Shown in pieces: positions 23,691 through 32,917 of a stretch of DNA of 64,000 bases. The notes beneath the pieces are model-generated. The model did no database searches, was not told the origin of the DNA, and saw nothing but the letters and a program-made list of their open reading frames with translations. The first letter of the stretch is position 1; the number at the start of each line of letters is the position of its first letter. Source of the stretch: Streptomyces luteogriseus (GTDB taxonomy: Bacteria; Actinomycetota; Actinomycetes; Streptomycetales; Streptomycetaceae); the NCBI RefSeq assembly GCF_014205055.1, contig NZ_JACHMS010000001.1, positions 3,906,001 to 3,970,000 of the forward strand. The letters are read 5' to 3'. Position numbers and translations under genes: made by a program.

Positions 23691-24812
23691 TCAGCGCAGC
23701 GGCGGCCGGTGCCGGACCTGGGCCCGGTCCGCCGCCTGCGCGCCTTCCGTCCAGCCCGCCGCGTCCCGCACCCCGCGCAGCCGGGTCGTGGTCGTCTCCG
23801 GGAACATCCGGTCCAGCCGCCCGGTGACGGCGACCTCGCGGGAGGCGAGGACCGGGAGCAGGTCGTCGGTCACCTGGGTCTCGGCAGCCGCCGTCAGGCG
23901 GGTGCCGATGCGGTGGGCGTAGGCCGCGAGGAACGACTGGCGGAACGTCTTGGTGCGCTTACGGCCGCCCGCTCGCTGCGCGGCCTCCGCCTTGGTCATC
24001 GCCGTCGTGGCCTGTACGAGGAGTGAGGTGTAGAGGAGTTCCACCGCCTCCAGGTCGGTGTCGAAACCGACGACGGTGGAGAAGCCGAGGGGTTCGTTCC
24101 ACACCGCCCGGCAGTGGTTGGCGCCGGCGACGGCGTCCAGCAGCACCGCCTTGGCCTGCTCGTACGGCGGCTCGACCCCGATCCGGCAGGCCCCGGGTGT
24201 GTCCGGGGAGGGCGCCCGCGCCGCGAGCAGCGCCTCGTCGACGCTGTGCCGGGCCATCAGCTCCTGGGCCTTGGCACTGAGCGCCTCCGCCTCCTCGGGG
24301 AACCCGGTGGCCTCGGCCTTGGCGAGCAGGGCACGGATGCGGGTGAGCATGCGGGACTCGGTCCGCGCCTCCCCGGGCGAATCCTCCAGGGCCTCCAGAG
24401 AGGGCAGCCGCAGCAGCAGGCGGTACAGCTCCAGCACGGCGGTGGCGTACGAGAAACGATCGGGGCGGGGCGGGGCGTCGGCGGGGAGCTCTGCCAGCTG
24501 CGCGTTCCAGCGGCGGCCCCGGGGTCCGTCGTCGGGCGCCTGGGCGCGGATCAGCTCGGCGGCGAGGAGCACATGGACGTCGTCCAGCTCGCGCCGGACG
24601 ATCCGTACGACGTCGGCCGGCTGCCAGCCGCGCCGCCAGGCCGCTGCCACGAACTCCCGGCCGCGCCGGCCGAGTTCGGCGTCCGCCGCCGGGTCGGAGG
24701 CGAGCAGGGACGCGCCGGTGTCGAGGGCCGTCTCGCCGGAGGCGTAGAGGGCCGCTTCGAACGCGCGGTCGACGGTGGTGGACGTACTCACGGGCCGATG
24801 GTGCCACGTCAT
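23691..24812 (-). CDS. DUF2786 domain-containing protein
   Basis: The 373-residue protein carries a central DUF2786 (RIRALLAKAEATGFPEEAEALSAKAQELMARHSVDEALL, near residues 160-200). It is flanked by helical N- and C-terminal regions, the latter with DUF7168-like FDTDLEAVELLYTSLLVQATTAMTKAE. Members often resemble phage or metal-dependent peptidase-like proteins, but no activity is established. The ATG at 24812 has no Shine-Dalgarno. A TAATCC -10-like hexamer lies 6 nt upstream, so the message may be leaderless. It is divergent from a Clp-N regulator gene and shares its operator. Confidence 0.82.
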   Translation of the reverse strand: MTWHHRPVSTSTTVDRAFEAALYASGETALDTGASLLASDPAADAELGRRGREFVAAAWRRGWQPADVVRIVRRELDDVHVLLAAELIRAQAPDDGPRGRRWNAQLAELPADAPPRPDRFSYATAVLELYRLLLRLPSLEALEDSPGEARTESRMLTRIRALLAKAEATGFPEEAEALSAKAQELMARHSVDEALLAARAPSPDTPGACRIGVEPPYEQAKAVLLDAVAGANHCRAVWNEPLGFSTVVGFDTDLEAVELLYTSLLVQATTAMTKAEAAQRAGGRKRTKTFRQSFLAAYAHRIGTRLTAAAETQVTDDLLPVLASREVAVTGRLDRMFPETTTTRLRGVRDAAGWTEGAQAADRAQVRHRPPLR

Positions 24813-24818
24813 GACGGA

Positions 24819-24889
24819 GGATTAGGCACCCGGCGAGAGAGTGTCAACTCAAGGTTGACACCCATGAGGGCGCAACCTACGGTTGACAC
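24819..24889. promoter_or_regulatory. Back-to-back promoters sharing one palindrome
   Basis: The inverted repeat GTGTCAAC-N5-GTTGACAC (24841-24861) holds a TTGACA -35 in each arm. Rightward: TTGACA 24855-24860, 17-bp spacer, TACGGT 24878-24883, six bases, then the ATG at 24890. Leftward: TTGACA 24847-24842, 17-bp spacer, TAATCC 24824-24819, six bases, then the ATG at 24812. Both transcripts should begin at or next to the start codon. GGTTGACAC recurs at 24853 and 24881. Confidence 0.78.
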
Positions 24890-25627
24890 ATGACGCACCC
24901 CGACACCACGTCATCCATCCGTCTCGACGACCTCATCGCGGCCATCAAGAAGGTCCACCCGGAGCCGCTGGACCAGCTCCAGGACGCGGTGATCGCCGCG
25001 GACCACCTGGGCGACGTGGCCGACCATCTGATCGGCCACTTCGTCGACCAGGCCCGGCGCTCCGGCGCGTCCTGGACCGACATCGGCAAGAGCATGGGCG
25101 TCACCCGGCAGGCCGCGCAGAAGCGGTTCGTGCCGAAGGAGTCGAACGACCTCGACCCGAGCCAGGGCTTCAACCGGTACACGCCCCGCGCCCGCAACAC
25201 GGTGATGGCCGCGCACAACGCGTCCAAGGCCGCCCGCAACGCCGAGGGCCTGCCCGAGCATCTCGTCATCGGTCTGCTGGCCGAGCCGGACGGCCTCGCC
25301 GCGAAGGCGATCATCAAGCAGGGCGTCACGCTCGACGCGGTCCGCGAGGCGGCGACGGCGGCTCTTCCGCCGGCCGTCGACGAGGTCCCGGAGCTCGTGC
25401 CGTACGGCCAGGGAGCCAAGAAGGTCCTGGAGCTCACCTTCCGCGAGGCCCTGCGCCTCGGCCACAACTACATCGGCACCGAGCACATCCTGCTCGCCCT
25501 GCTGGAGCACGAGAACGGCGAGGGCGTCCTCAGTGGCCTCGGCGTCGACAAGGAGCGGGCCGAGCAGTACATCGGGACGGTGCTGGAGAAGATCATGCAG
25601 GCGCAGAAGGAGTCGGACGAGGCCTGA
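24890..25627 (+). CDS. HTH plus Clp N-terminal domain protein (probable regulator)
   Basis: The 245-residue protein combines an N-terminal helical region with a helix-turn-helix-like segment (GASWTDIGKSMGVTRQAAQKRF, about residues 62-83) and two Clp-N (ClpA/ClpC N-domain) repeats. In the second repeat LGHNYIGTEHILLALLEHENGEG is diagnostic. There is no AAA+ module, so it is not an unfoldase. Clp-N domains bind peptides or adaptors, so a peptide-responsive DNA-binding protein is plausible, but that is inference. The start is directly behind a -10 box, suggesting leaderless and autoregulated expression. Confidence 0.85.
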   Translation: MTHPDTTSSIRLDDLIAAIKKVHPEPLDQLQDAVIAADHLGDVADHLIGHFVDQARRSGASWTDIGKSMGVTRQAAQKRFVPKESNDLDPSQGFNRYTPRARNTVMAAHNASKAARNAEGLPEHLVIGLLAEPDGLAAKAIIKQGVTLDAVREAATAALPPAVDEVPELVPYGQGAKKVLELTFREALRLGHNYIGTEHILLALLEHENGEGVLSGLGVDKERAEQYIGTVLEKIMQAQKESDEA

Positions 25628-25696
25628 CGAGGCCTGACGAGGCCTTCCACCAAGGCGAACCGGGGCGTTGTCAGACCCCCCTGGCACACTCGCAGC

Positions 25697-27436
25697 ATGG
25701 CCGACCGGTGGGCTCTCGCTCCGGCCGAGGACGGTGGCGTGGACGTCGCCCCCCTCGGTCCGGACGGGCTGCCCTCCGGCCCGGTGCGGCGGGAGGCGGA
25801 TCCCGCCGAGGCCGTCCGGAGCCGTCCCGGCGTCACACGGTGGGTGTGGCGGTCCACCGCCGAGGTCTACCCGCGCCTGCTCGCCACGGGGGTGCGAGCC
25901 GAGCGGTGCTACGACATCGAAGCCGCCGAGACCCTCCTCCTCGGCCACGAGGGGCGGTACGGGGAACCACGCTCGGCCGCGGCCGCCCTGGCCCGGCTGC
26001 GCGGCGGCCCCGTACCGCCCGATCCGCCGCAGCGGTCCGCCGAACCGGGCTCCCAGTCCTCCCTGTTCGAGCCCCAGGGCGTCCACCTGCCCCTGCCGGA
26101 CCTCCTCGCGGTCTACGCCGAGCAGCAGCGGCGGCACGAGAGCGCCGAGCACCCCGACCGCATGCGGCTGCTGACGGCCGCCGAGTCGGCGGGGATGCTG
26201 GTGGCCGCCGAGCTGAACCGCACCGGGCTGCCCTGGAGCGCTCAGGTGCACCGCGCACTGCTGCACGACCTGCTGGGCGAGCGGTACGCGGGCGGCGGAG
26301 AGCCGCGCCGCCTGGCCGAGCTCGCCGACGAGGTGTCCGCCGCGTTCGGCAGACGCGTGCGCCCCGATCTGCCCGCCGACGTGATCAAGGCCTTCTCCCA
26401 GGCCGGGATCAAGGTCTCCTCGACCCGCCGCTGGGAGCTCCAGTCGGTCGACCACCCCGCCGTGAAACCCCTGATCGAGTACAAGAAGCTCTACCGCATC
26501 TGGGTCGCCCACGGTTGGTCCTGGCTCCAGGACTGGGTCCGCGAGGGCCGCTTCCGCCCCGAGTTCCTCGCGGGCGGGACGGTGACCGGGCGCTGGGTCA
26601 CCAACGGCGGAGGCGGGCTCCAGATCCCCAAGGTGATCCGGCGGGCCGTGGTCGCCGACCCCGGCTGGCGGCTCGTCGTCGCCGACGCCGACCAGATGGA
26701 GCCGCGCGTCCTCGCGGCGATCTCCCGCGACCCCGGGCTGATGGAGGTGGCGGGCCGGGAGACCGACCTGTACCAGTCCGTCTCCGACCGCGCCTTCTCC
26801 GGCGACCGCACCCAGGCCAAACTCGCCGTGCTCGGCGCCGTCTACGGCCAGACCTCCGGCGACGGCCTGAAGAACCTCGCCGCGCTTCGACGCCGTTTCC
26901 CCAGGGCGGTGGCGTACGTCGACGACGCGGCCCGGGCCGGCGAGGAGGGCCGGCTCGTGCGGACCTGGCTGGGCCGGACCTGCCCGCCGGCGGCCCGGGG
27001 GACGGACGACGCGAGCGAGGAGGCGGGCATCCCTACGGCTGCCGAGGGTTCCGGCTCCGGGGGCGGTCATGGCTCCGGCTCCGGCTCGGGGGAGGACGAC
27101 CAGCCGGACGGCGGGCAGTGGGTGCCCGGGTACGCCTCCACCAACGCCCGCGCCCGAGGCCGTTTCGCCCGCAACTTCGTCGTCCAGGGCAGTGCCGCCG
27201 ACTGGGCGTTGCTGCTGCTCGCCGCGCTGCGCAGGACCTGCGCGGAGCTGGCGGCCGAACTGGTCTTCTTCCAGCACGACGAGGTGATCGTGCACTGCCC
27301 CGAGGAGGAGACGGAGGCGGTCGTGGCGGCGATCCGCGAGGCGGCGGACCTGGCCGGCCGGCTGACCTTCGGTCAGACGCCGGTGCGGTTCCCGTTCACG
27401 ACGGCGGTGGTGGAGTGCTACGCGGACGCCAAGTGA
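25697..27436 (+). CDS. Family A DNA polymerase (bifunctional 3'-5' exonuclease/polymerase annotation)
   Basis: The 579-residue protein has the palm of family A polymerases: motif A VADADQMEPRVLA (around residue 330), motif B RTQAKLAVLGAVYGQ (around 370-385) and motif C QHDEVIVH (around 527). The N-terminal third replaces the Pol I exonuclease with a short degenerate region, so proofreading is doubtful. A Gly/Ser/Glu/Asp-rich loop (residues about 435-475) interrupts the region before motif C. It is a second, non-PolA enzyme conserved in actinomycetes; a repair role is likely but unproven. Its stop is directly adjacent to that of the convergent SARP gene (shared TGATCA). Confidence 0.88.
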   Translation: MADRWALAPAEDGGVDVAPLGPDGLPSGPVRREADPAEAVRSRPGVTRWVWRSTAEVYPRLLATGVRAERCYDIEAAETLLLGHEGRYGEPRSAAAALARLRGGPVPPDPPQRSAEPGSQSSLFEPQGVHLPLPDLLAVYAEQQRRHESAEHPDRMRLLTAAESAGMLVAAELNRTGLPWSAQVHRALLHDLLGERYAGGGEPRRLAELADEVSAAFGRRVRPDLPADVIKAFSQAGIKVSSTRRWELQSVDHPAVKPLIEYKKLYRIWVAHGWSWLQDWVREGRFRPEFLAGGTVTGRWVTNGGGGLQIPKVIRRAVVADPGWRLVVADADQMEPRVLAAISRDPGLMEVAGRETDLYQSVSDRAFSGDRTQAKLAVLGAVYGQTSGDGLKNLAALRRRFPRAVAYVDDAARAGEEGRLVRTWLGRTCPPAARGTDDASEEAGIPTAAEGSGSGGGHGSGSGSGEDDQPDGGQWVPGYASTNARARGRFARNFVVQGSAADWALLLLAALRRTCAELAAELVFFQHDEVIVHCPEEETEAVVAAIREAADLAGRLTFGQTPVRFPFTTAVVECYADAK

Positions 27437-30400
27437 TCAGACGGGGCACTCCAGGAGCTCACGCAGCTCCGTGACCACCGCCTGCTCGTCCGTGTCCTCC
27501 AGCGCCGCCAGCGCGGAGCTCCACTCCTCGCGCGCCTCGCCGATGTGCCCCCGCTCGCGCAGCAGCAGGCCGTGCTGGTGGCGGGCGAGACCGCCGGTGT
27601 AGTGGTCGGCGCGGGCTTCGGCCCGGCGGAGCAGTTCGGCGCACTCGCGGGCGGCCCGCCCGTCGTGTCCCAGCAGACGCAGGGCCCGGACCAGCCCGAG
27701 CCGGGTCTGGGACTCGCCGTGCCAGTCGCCGTGCCCGCCGAGGATGCGCAGGCTCTCCTCGAAGTGCGGCAGGGCGGCGGCCGGTTGGCCGAGCCGCAGA
27801 TGCGCGTACCCGATGTTGCAGTGCGCGGAGTGCCGCACGATCACGGCGCCGATCGCGTCCCCGAGGGCGAGCGAACGCCGGTGCCGCTCGATGGCGGCCC
27901 GCGGGTCGGTGTGCTCGACGAGGTTGCCGAGGTGGCTGTGGGTGACGGCTTCGCCATACGGGTCGTCCAGCCGCCGTGCGTACTCCAGGCTCCGCTCCAG
28001 TGCCTCGCCCGCCTCGGTGTGCCGGCCCAGCCCGTCCAGCAGCAGTCCGCGGTTGTTGAGGCAGCGGCGGATCCAGGAAGGGTGGTCCAGCCGCCGCCAG
28101 ATGGCGAGCGCGCGGTCGTTGAGGGCGAGGGCGTCGTTCTGCCTCCCGGTCAGCAAGTGCAGCCCGGCGAGGTCGACCAGCGCGTACGCCTCCGCCACCG
28201 CGTCACCGAGCCGCCGGGCCACCCGGAGGCCCGCCTGCCCGAGCACCTCCATCTCGGCGACGCGCCCCCGGCGATGGGCGTACGGGAAGATCAGCCGGAC
28301 GAGCGTGGAGACCAGGCCCGCACGCTGCCCGGAGGGGTCGTCCGCGTACCGCACGGCCAGGGCGACGACGTTCTCCAGCTCCCTGTCCCCCCAGGCGAAG
28401 GCCTCGTCGGCATCGGCGAAGGGGGCGACGGTGCCGACGTGGGCCGCATGGCCACCCGGCTGAACCGGGGTGGGCCGGCGGCGGTCGTCCCGGTCGGGGC
28501 CGGGTTCCACGATCGCGGCGAGGAGGCGCTCGGCGACGGCGGCGTACCAGTGCAGCGCGGTGTCGGCGGTGGTGGCGGTGCCCCGCTCTCCGGCCCGTTC
28601 ACGGGCGAAGTCGCGCACCAGGTCGTGCGGTGCGTAGCGGCCGTAGGTCGTCTCCTCCAGCAGGGCCACGTCCAGGAGGCGGTCCAGGGCGGCCTCGGTG
28701 CGGTGTTCGCTCGTGCCGGCGAGGCGGGCGAGCAGGGGGGCGCCGTATGTGGGCAGGTCGAGCGCGCCGATACGGACCAGGGTGCGGGCCGCGTCCCGGT
28801 CGGCCTCGCGCTCGGAGGCGGCGAGCGCGTCGTGCGCGACGGCCAGGGAGCGGCGGACGCTCAGGTCGTCGTACTCCAGGTGGTGCAACCGGACCTCAGC
28901 GGCCGTGAGTTGTCCGGCGAGGACGTCGGGGGTCAGGGCCCGTCGGGCGGCGAGCCGCGCGGCGACGACCCGTAGGGCCAGCGGGAGCCGGCCGGTGAGT
29001 TCGACGAGGAGCCGGGCGGCGTCCGTGCCGTCCAGGCCCTCGCGGCCCGAGGCCTTGCGCAGGAGTTCGGCGCCTTCCTCGTCCGACAGCGGGGCGAGCG
29101 GGAACCGGGCCGCGCCGTCGAGGGCGGCCAGCGGCGAACGGCTGGTGACGATCACCCCGCAGCCGGCACCGCCCGGCAGCAGCGGCCGTACCTGCGCGGC
29201 ACTCGCGGCGTCGTCCAGCACCAGGAGCGTGCGGGTCGGCGCGAGCAGTGAACGCAGCAACGCGGCTGCGTCCTCCGGCCGTTCGGGGATCCGGCAGGGC
29301 TCGGTGCCGAGGTCACGCAGCAGGGTGGTGAGGGCCTGAGCAGGGGTGAGGGGGGTCATGCCCGGGGTGGCGCCATGCAGGTCGAGGTGGAGCTGACCAT
29401 CGGGGAAACGTTCCGCCAGCTGATGGGCGACGTGCAACGCGAGCGCGCTCTTGCCGACACCGGCCATGCCGCTGATGACGGCGGTGGGGTGGGGATCGGG
29501 TGCGGTGAGCGTGCGGTGCAGGGCGTCCCGTACGGCGGTGCGGCCGATGAAGTGAGTCGGGTGCGGGGGCAGTTGGGCGGGTGAGGGATCCGGCCTGCCA
29601 GGTCCGCCCGAACCATTTGCGCCCCTCGAGTCTTTGTCGCCGCCCGAACCATTTGCGCCCCTCGAGTGTTTGTCGCCGCTCGAGCCGTCTGCGTCCTCAG
29701 GGCCCTTCGCGCCCCTCTCCCCCGCAGCTCCCCGCAGCACCTCCACGTGTGCCTCCCGGACTCCGGGCCCGGGTTCGATGCCGAGCCGGCCGACGAGACG
29801 GGTGCGCAGTTCCCGGTGGACGGCCAGGGCCTCGGCCTGGCGGCCGGTGCGGTGCAGGGCGAGCATCAGCTGCCGGTGGTACACCTCCCGCAGCGGATAC
29901 TCGACGGTCAGCGCCGCCAGCTCCGGCACCAACTCGTGCAGCCGCGGGCCGCCCAGCGCCAACTCGGCGTCGTAGCGCCACTCCAGAAGCAGCAGCCGTG
30001 CCTCGCACAGCCGCTGCGCGAAGGCGTAACCGCCCACCTCGGGCGGCAGCCCGGCGAGCGGCGCGCCCCGCCACAGGGCGAGTGCGCCGGCGCACTCGCG
30101 CACGACCCGCCGCCAGTCCCGGCCGGTGTGCGCGGCACGCGCCTCGGCGACGTGGGCGTCGAAGACATGGACGTCCAGCTCGCCGTCGTCGATCCGCAGC
30201 ACATACCCGGACGGCACGGTGCGCAGCCGTCCTGGATCGTCGAGCAGCCGCCGCAACCGGGTGATGTGGTTGTGCAGCGAGGCCTGGGCGGACACGGGCG
30301 GCGCCCCGCCCCACAGTGCGTCCTTGAGCGACTCGACGGAGACGACCCGCCCGGCGTCGAGCAGCAAAACGGCCAGCAGAGCACGGGACTTGGGGCTCGC

Positions 30401-30502
30401 GATGATCCGGGCCTCGCCCCGGACGCCCTCCCGGGCATCACCCCGGCCGCCCTCCCGGGCGTCGTGAAACAGCACCGGCGGCCCCAGCAACCCGAACCGC
30501 AT
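27437..30502 (-). CDS. SARP-family regulator with NB-ARC and TPR domains (AfsR-like)
   Basis: The 1021-residue regulator has an OmpR-type DNA-binding domain (MRFGLLGPPVLF to about residue 105) and a bacterial transcriptional activator domain to about 260. A glycine-rich repeat linker follows, then an NB-ARC ATPase with Walker A GMAGVGKSAL (near residue 345) and Walker B LLVLDDAAS, and C-terminal TPR repeats (about 740-1021). This is the AfsR architecture; such proteins activate secondary-metabolite genes, but no biosynthetic cluster lies in the window. The ATG at 30502 begins the canonical domain; 49 upstream codons in frame are proline/glycine-rich and probably untranslated. Confidence 0.92.
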   Translation of the reverse strand: MRFGLLGPPVLFHDAREGGRGDAREGVRGEARIIASPKSRALLAVLLLDAGRVVSVESLKDALWGGAPPVSAQASLHNHITRLRRLLDDPGRLRTVPSGYVLRIDDGELDVHVFDAHVAEARAAHTGRDWRRVVRECAGALALWRGAPLAGLPPEVGGYAFAQRLCEARLLLLEWRYDAELALGGPRLHELVPELAALTVEYPLREVYHRQLMLALHRTGRQAEALAVHRELRTRLVGRLGIEPGPGVREAHVEVLRGAAGERGAKGPEDADGSSGDKHSRGANGSGGDKDSRGANGSGGPGRPDPSPAQLPPHPTHFIGRTAVRDALHRTLTAPDPHPTAVISGMAGVGKSALALHVAHQLAERFPDGQLHLDLHGATPGMTPLTPAQALTTLLRDLGTEPCRIPERPEDAAALLRSLLAPTRTLLVLDDAASAAQVRPLLPGGAGCGVIVTSRSPLAALDGAARFPLAPLSDEEGAELLRKASGREGLDGTDAARLLVELTGRLPLALRVVAARLAARRALTPDVLAGQLTAAEVRLHHLEYDDLSVRRSLAVAHDALAASEREADRDAARTLVRIGALDLPTYGAPLLARLAGTSEHRTEAALDRLLDVALLEETTYGRYAPHDLVRDFARERAGERGTATTADTALHWYAAVAERLLAAIVEPGPDRDDRRRPTPVQPGGHAAHVGTVAPFADADEAFAWGDRELENVVALAVRYADDPSGQRAGLVSTLVRLIFPYAHRRGRVAEMEVLGQAGLRVARRLGDAVAEAYALVDLAGLHLLTGRQNDALALNDRALAIWRRLDHPSWIRRCLNNRGLLLDGLGRHTEAGEALERSLEYARRLDDPYGEAVTHSHLGNLVEHTDPRAAIERHRRSLALGDAIGAVIVRHSAHCNIGYAHLRLGQPAAALPHFEESLRILGGHGDWHGESQTRLGLVRALRLLGHDGRAARECAELLRRAEARADHYTGGLARHQHGLLLRERGHIGEAREEWSSALAALEDTDEQAVVTELRELLECPV
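29604..29690. repeat. 36-bp repeat coding a 12-residue linker repeat in the SARP regulator
   Basis: Two full copies (starting 29604 and 29640) and a partial third (29676) encode SRGANGSGGDK(D/H)-type units between the BTAD and NB-ARC domains. Because the unit is 12 codons, copy number can change without a frameshift. Confidence 0.75.
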
Positions 30503-30881
30503 GCCCCGTGCCCCCCGCCATGCCGATCTTCCACCCCCGGGCAGCGGATTTCCGCCACCTCGGCCTTCTCCTGTTCCACCGGGAACGGCCGTTGCTCTGG
30601 CCACCCTCGATCTTGGTTCAGTGACTTCCGGCCGATCGGGAGACGGCACAACGGCGAACCGTTGGCCATATGTTAGCGATCAGTTGGCAAAGCCTGATGT
30701 GATCACTACATCGGATCTGGCCCGACGGCGCGCGCGTCTGGACGCGCATACTCGGGGGAGTGTCGCCGCCGCGGCCGGATCCGGGTCCCGGTCGGCGGAG
30801 GTGATCGGCCGGGGCCCACTCCATCTCTCCGGCGGGCCGCTCCATCGCTCCTCCGGGTACATGCACGGCACCCGCACGGCG
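30503..30881. other. Gap upstream of the SARP regulator
   Basis: About 380 bp without a convincing gene. The part at 30650-30720 is unusually AT-rich for the window and includes GATGT-N7-ACATC at about 30701-30717, a likely promoter or operator region for the leftward SARP gene. Confidence 0.5.
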
Positions 30882-31775
30882 TCAGATGACGGGCGGCCGC
30901 CCCAGCCGGGTGAGCCGCCACACGGTCCGCCACCGCATGGGCCGCCGCTCCCCCGCCGGCTCCCGTACGCCTTCCACGAATCCGCCGAACCACGCCCGCA
31001 GTCCGGCGCCCGACCGGTTCCGGGCGAGGGTGAGCAGCACCCAGATGCCCAGGTGGACGGGGACGAGCGCGAGCGGCAGCCGGCGGCGGGCCAGCCAGAC
31101 CCGGTTGCGGGCGTTCACCCGGAAGTAGATGGCGTGCCGGGCGGGCGAGGTCTTCGGATGCCGGAGCAGCAGCTCCGGCGCGTACAGGATCCGCCACCCG
31201 GCATCCACCGCGCGCCACGCGAGGTCGGTCTCCTCATGCGCGAAGAAGAACTCGGCGGGCCAGTCACCGGTCTCGTCGAGCATCGCCATCCGCAGCGCGT
31301 GCCCGCCCCCGAGGAAGCCGGTGACGTAACCGCCGCGGTGGGGGTCCGAGTTGCCGATCCGGGGCACGTGCCGCTGCTGTGTCTCACCGAGTTCGTCGGC
31401 GATGCGGAAGCCGACGATGCCGAGCCGGTCGTCGGCGGCGTACAGGTCCCGCACGCGGCGCAGCACATCGGCGTCCACGAGCAGACCGTCGTCGTCGAGA
31501 TCCACCACGACGTCGATGTCGCCGAACTCCCGCAGCCGCGCCAGGGCCGCGTTGCGCCCGCCGGGGCAGCCGAGGTTCTCGTCGAGTTCGACGGCGGTGA
31601 CCTCGCCGGGCAGCGACAGCCGCCGGGCGAAGTCGGGCAGCGGGCAGCCGTTGCCCACGATGACGATCCGCTCGGGTGGCACGTCCTGCTTGGCCACGGA
31701 CTCCAGCAGGGCGTCGACCTCGTCGGGCCGGTTGCCCATCGTCACCACGGCGACGGCGATCCGAGGCGCCCCCAT
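30882..31775 (-). CDS. Glycosyltransferase family 2 protein
   Basis: The 297-residue enzyme has a GT-A Rossmann start (RIAVAVVTMGNRPDEVDALLESV), ENLGCPGGRNAAL, an acidic DLDDDG metal site, and the acceptor-side motif GGGHALRMAMLDETGDWPAEFFFAHEETDLAWR. This is typical of rhamnosyl/galactosyl-type GT2 enzymes. A hydrophobic stretch near residue 240 may associate with the membrane. Donor and acceptor are unknown. The ATG at 31775 opens directly with the Rossmann strand. Neighbours give no pathway hint. Confidence 0.9.
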   Translation of the reverse strand: MGAPRIAVAVVTMGNRPDEVDALLESVAKQDVPPERIVIVGNGCPLPDFARRLSLPGEVTAVELDENLGCPGGRNAALARLREFGDIDVVVDLDDDGLLVDADVLRRVRDLYAADDRLGIVGFRIADELGETQQRHVPRIGNSDPHRGGYVTGFLGGGHALRMAMLDETGDWPAEFFFAHEETDLAWRAVDAGWRILYAPELLLRHPKTSPARHAIYFRVNARNRVWLARRRLPLALVPVHLGIWVLLTLARNRSGAGLRAWFGGFVEGVREPAGERRPMRWRTVWRLTRLGRPPVI

Positions 31776-31980
31776 GTCCTCACCTCATCCGGTCGGCAAC
31801 TGACGGGTTGACGGGCGATGCTAGCCGTTCACGGCGGGGACGCCTCGCGTACGCCTGCCGGACTGCGGTTCCCCTACGCCGTTCAGCGCAGGCGGCACCC
31901 GACCGGAGCGGGCACAGGATGTCGGGTGCGGCAGGGCACGCGCTGCCTAGCGTGAAGGCACGAAAGGAAGGAGACCGGAC

Positions 31981-32862
31981 GTGCTGGACCGGCTCAACCA
32001 GGCGATGGACCGGATCGAACGGAACCTCGCCCACACCGTGGACGTCGCGGAACTGGCGCGTACGGCATGCACCTCGGAGTACCACCTGCGCCGCATGTTC
32101 TCGGCCCTGTCAGGCATGCCACTGTCGGAGTACATCCGACGCCGGCGGCTGACGGTCGCGGGCGCGGAGGTGCTGTCGGGGGACGCGACGCTGCTGGAGA
32201 TCGCGGTCCGCTACGGCTACGGCTCGGGCGAGGCGTTCGCCCGGGCGTTCCGCACGATGCACGGCGTGGGCCCGGGCGAGGCCCGGCGCACCGGCGCCGC
32301 GCTCGTCTCCCAGCCCCGGTTGGCCTTCCGCCTCACCGTCGAAGGGAACAGCAGCATGCACTACCGCGTCGTGGACCGCCCGGCCTTCACCGTCACGGGC
32401 TTCAAGACCCGGATCCCCCTGATCCACTCCGGGCCGAACCAGGCGATCATCGACTTCGTCCGGGGCCTGGACAAGTCCGCCGTGGAGGCCCTGGAGAAAC
32501 TGTCCGACCAGGAACCGCAGGGCGTCGTCGCGGTCTGCGACGACCTGGACCCGAGCCGGGCGGAGGGCACGGAACTCGACTACTACCAGGCCGTGATCAC
32601 CTCGTCCCCGCCCCCGGCGGGGGTCCCCGAGGGCACCACCGCCCTCCCGGTCTCCCTGGGCACCTGGGCGGTCTTCACCACCTCGGGCCCGGCCCCCGAG
32701 GCCATCCAGGAGCTGTGGCGGGACGTGTTCACGGAGTGGTTCCCGTCCAACCCGTACCGCACCCGCCCGGGCCCGGAGATCCTCCGCACCCGCCTGTCCC
32801 CCGACGGCACGGAGGCGGACGCCGAGCTGTGGCTGCCGGTGGAACGCGAAGCGACCCACTGA
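31981..32862 (+). CDS. AraC-family regulator with GyrI-like effector domain
   Basis: The 293-residue protein has an N-terminal AraC/XylS double helix-turn-helix (VDVAELARTACTSEYHLRRMFSALSGMPLSEYIRRRRL...LEIAVRYGYGSGEAFARAFRTMHGVGPGEARR). A C-terminal GyrI-like/Rob-type small-molecule domain follows (YRVVDRPAFTVTGFKTRIP...WLPVE). Such proteins respond to toxic organic compounds. The GTG at 31981 follows AGGAAGGAG. The divergent glycosyltransferase lies 205 bp away. A strong bidirectional hairpin follows. Confidence 0.92.
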   Translation: MLDRLNQAMDRIERNLAHTVDVAELARTACTSEYHLRRMFSALSGMPLSEYIRRRRLTVAGAEVLSGDATLLEIAVRYGYGSGEAFARAFRTMHGVGPGEARRTGAALVSQPRLAFRLTVEGNSSMHYRVVDRPAFTVTGFKTRIPLIHSGPNQAIIDFVRGLDKSAVEALEKLSDQEPQGVVAVCDDLDPSRAEGTELDYYQAVITSSPPPAGVPEGTTALPVSLGTWAVFTTSGPAPEAIQELWRDVFTEWFPSNPYRTRPGPEILRTRLSPDGTEADAELWLPVEREATH

Positions 32863-32880
32863 CACCCGGCCACACGCAAG

Positions 32881-32913
32881 AACCCCAGGTCGGAGTCCAT
32901 CCGACCTGGGGTT
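32881..32913. terminator. Bidirectional terminator between AraC gene and tRNA-Thr
   Basis: A perfect 14-bp stem (32881-32894 with 32900-32913) around a 5-nt loop. It serves the rightward AraC gene and the leftward tRNA. Confidence 0.85.
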
Positions 32914-32917
32914 TCAG

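Noticed and set aside
24841..24861. HspR HAIR operator at the Clp-N gene
   Set aside because: Only one CTTGAGT half-site is present in the palindrome spacer; the second half at N7 is missing.
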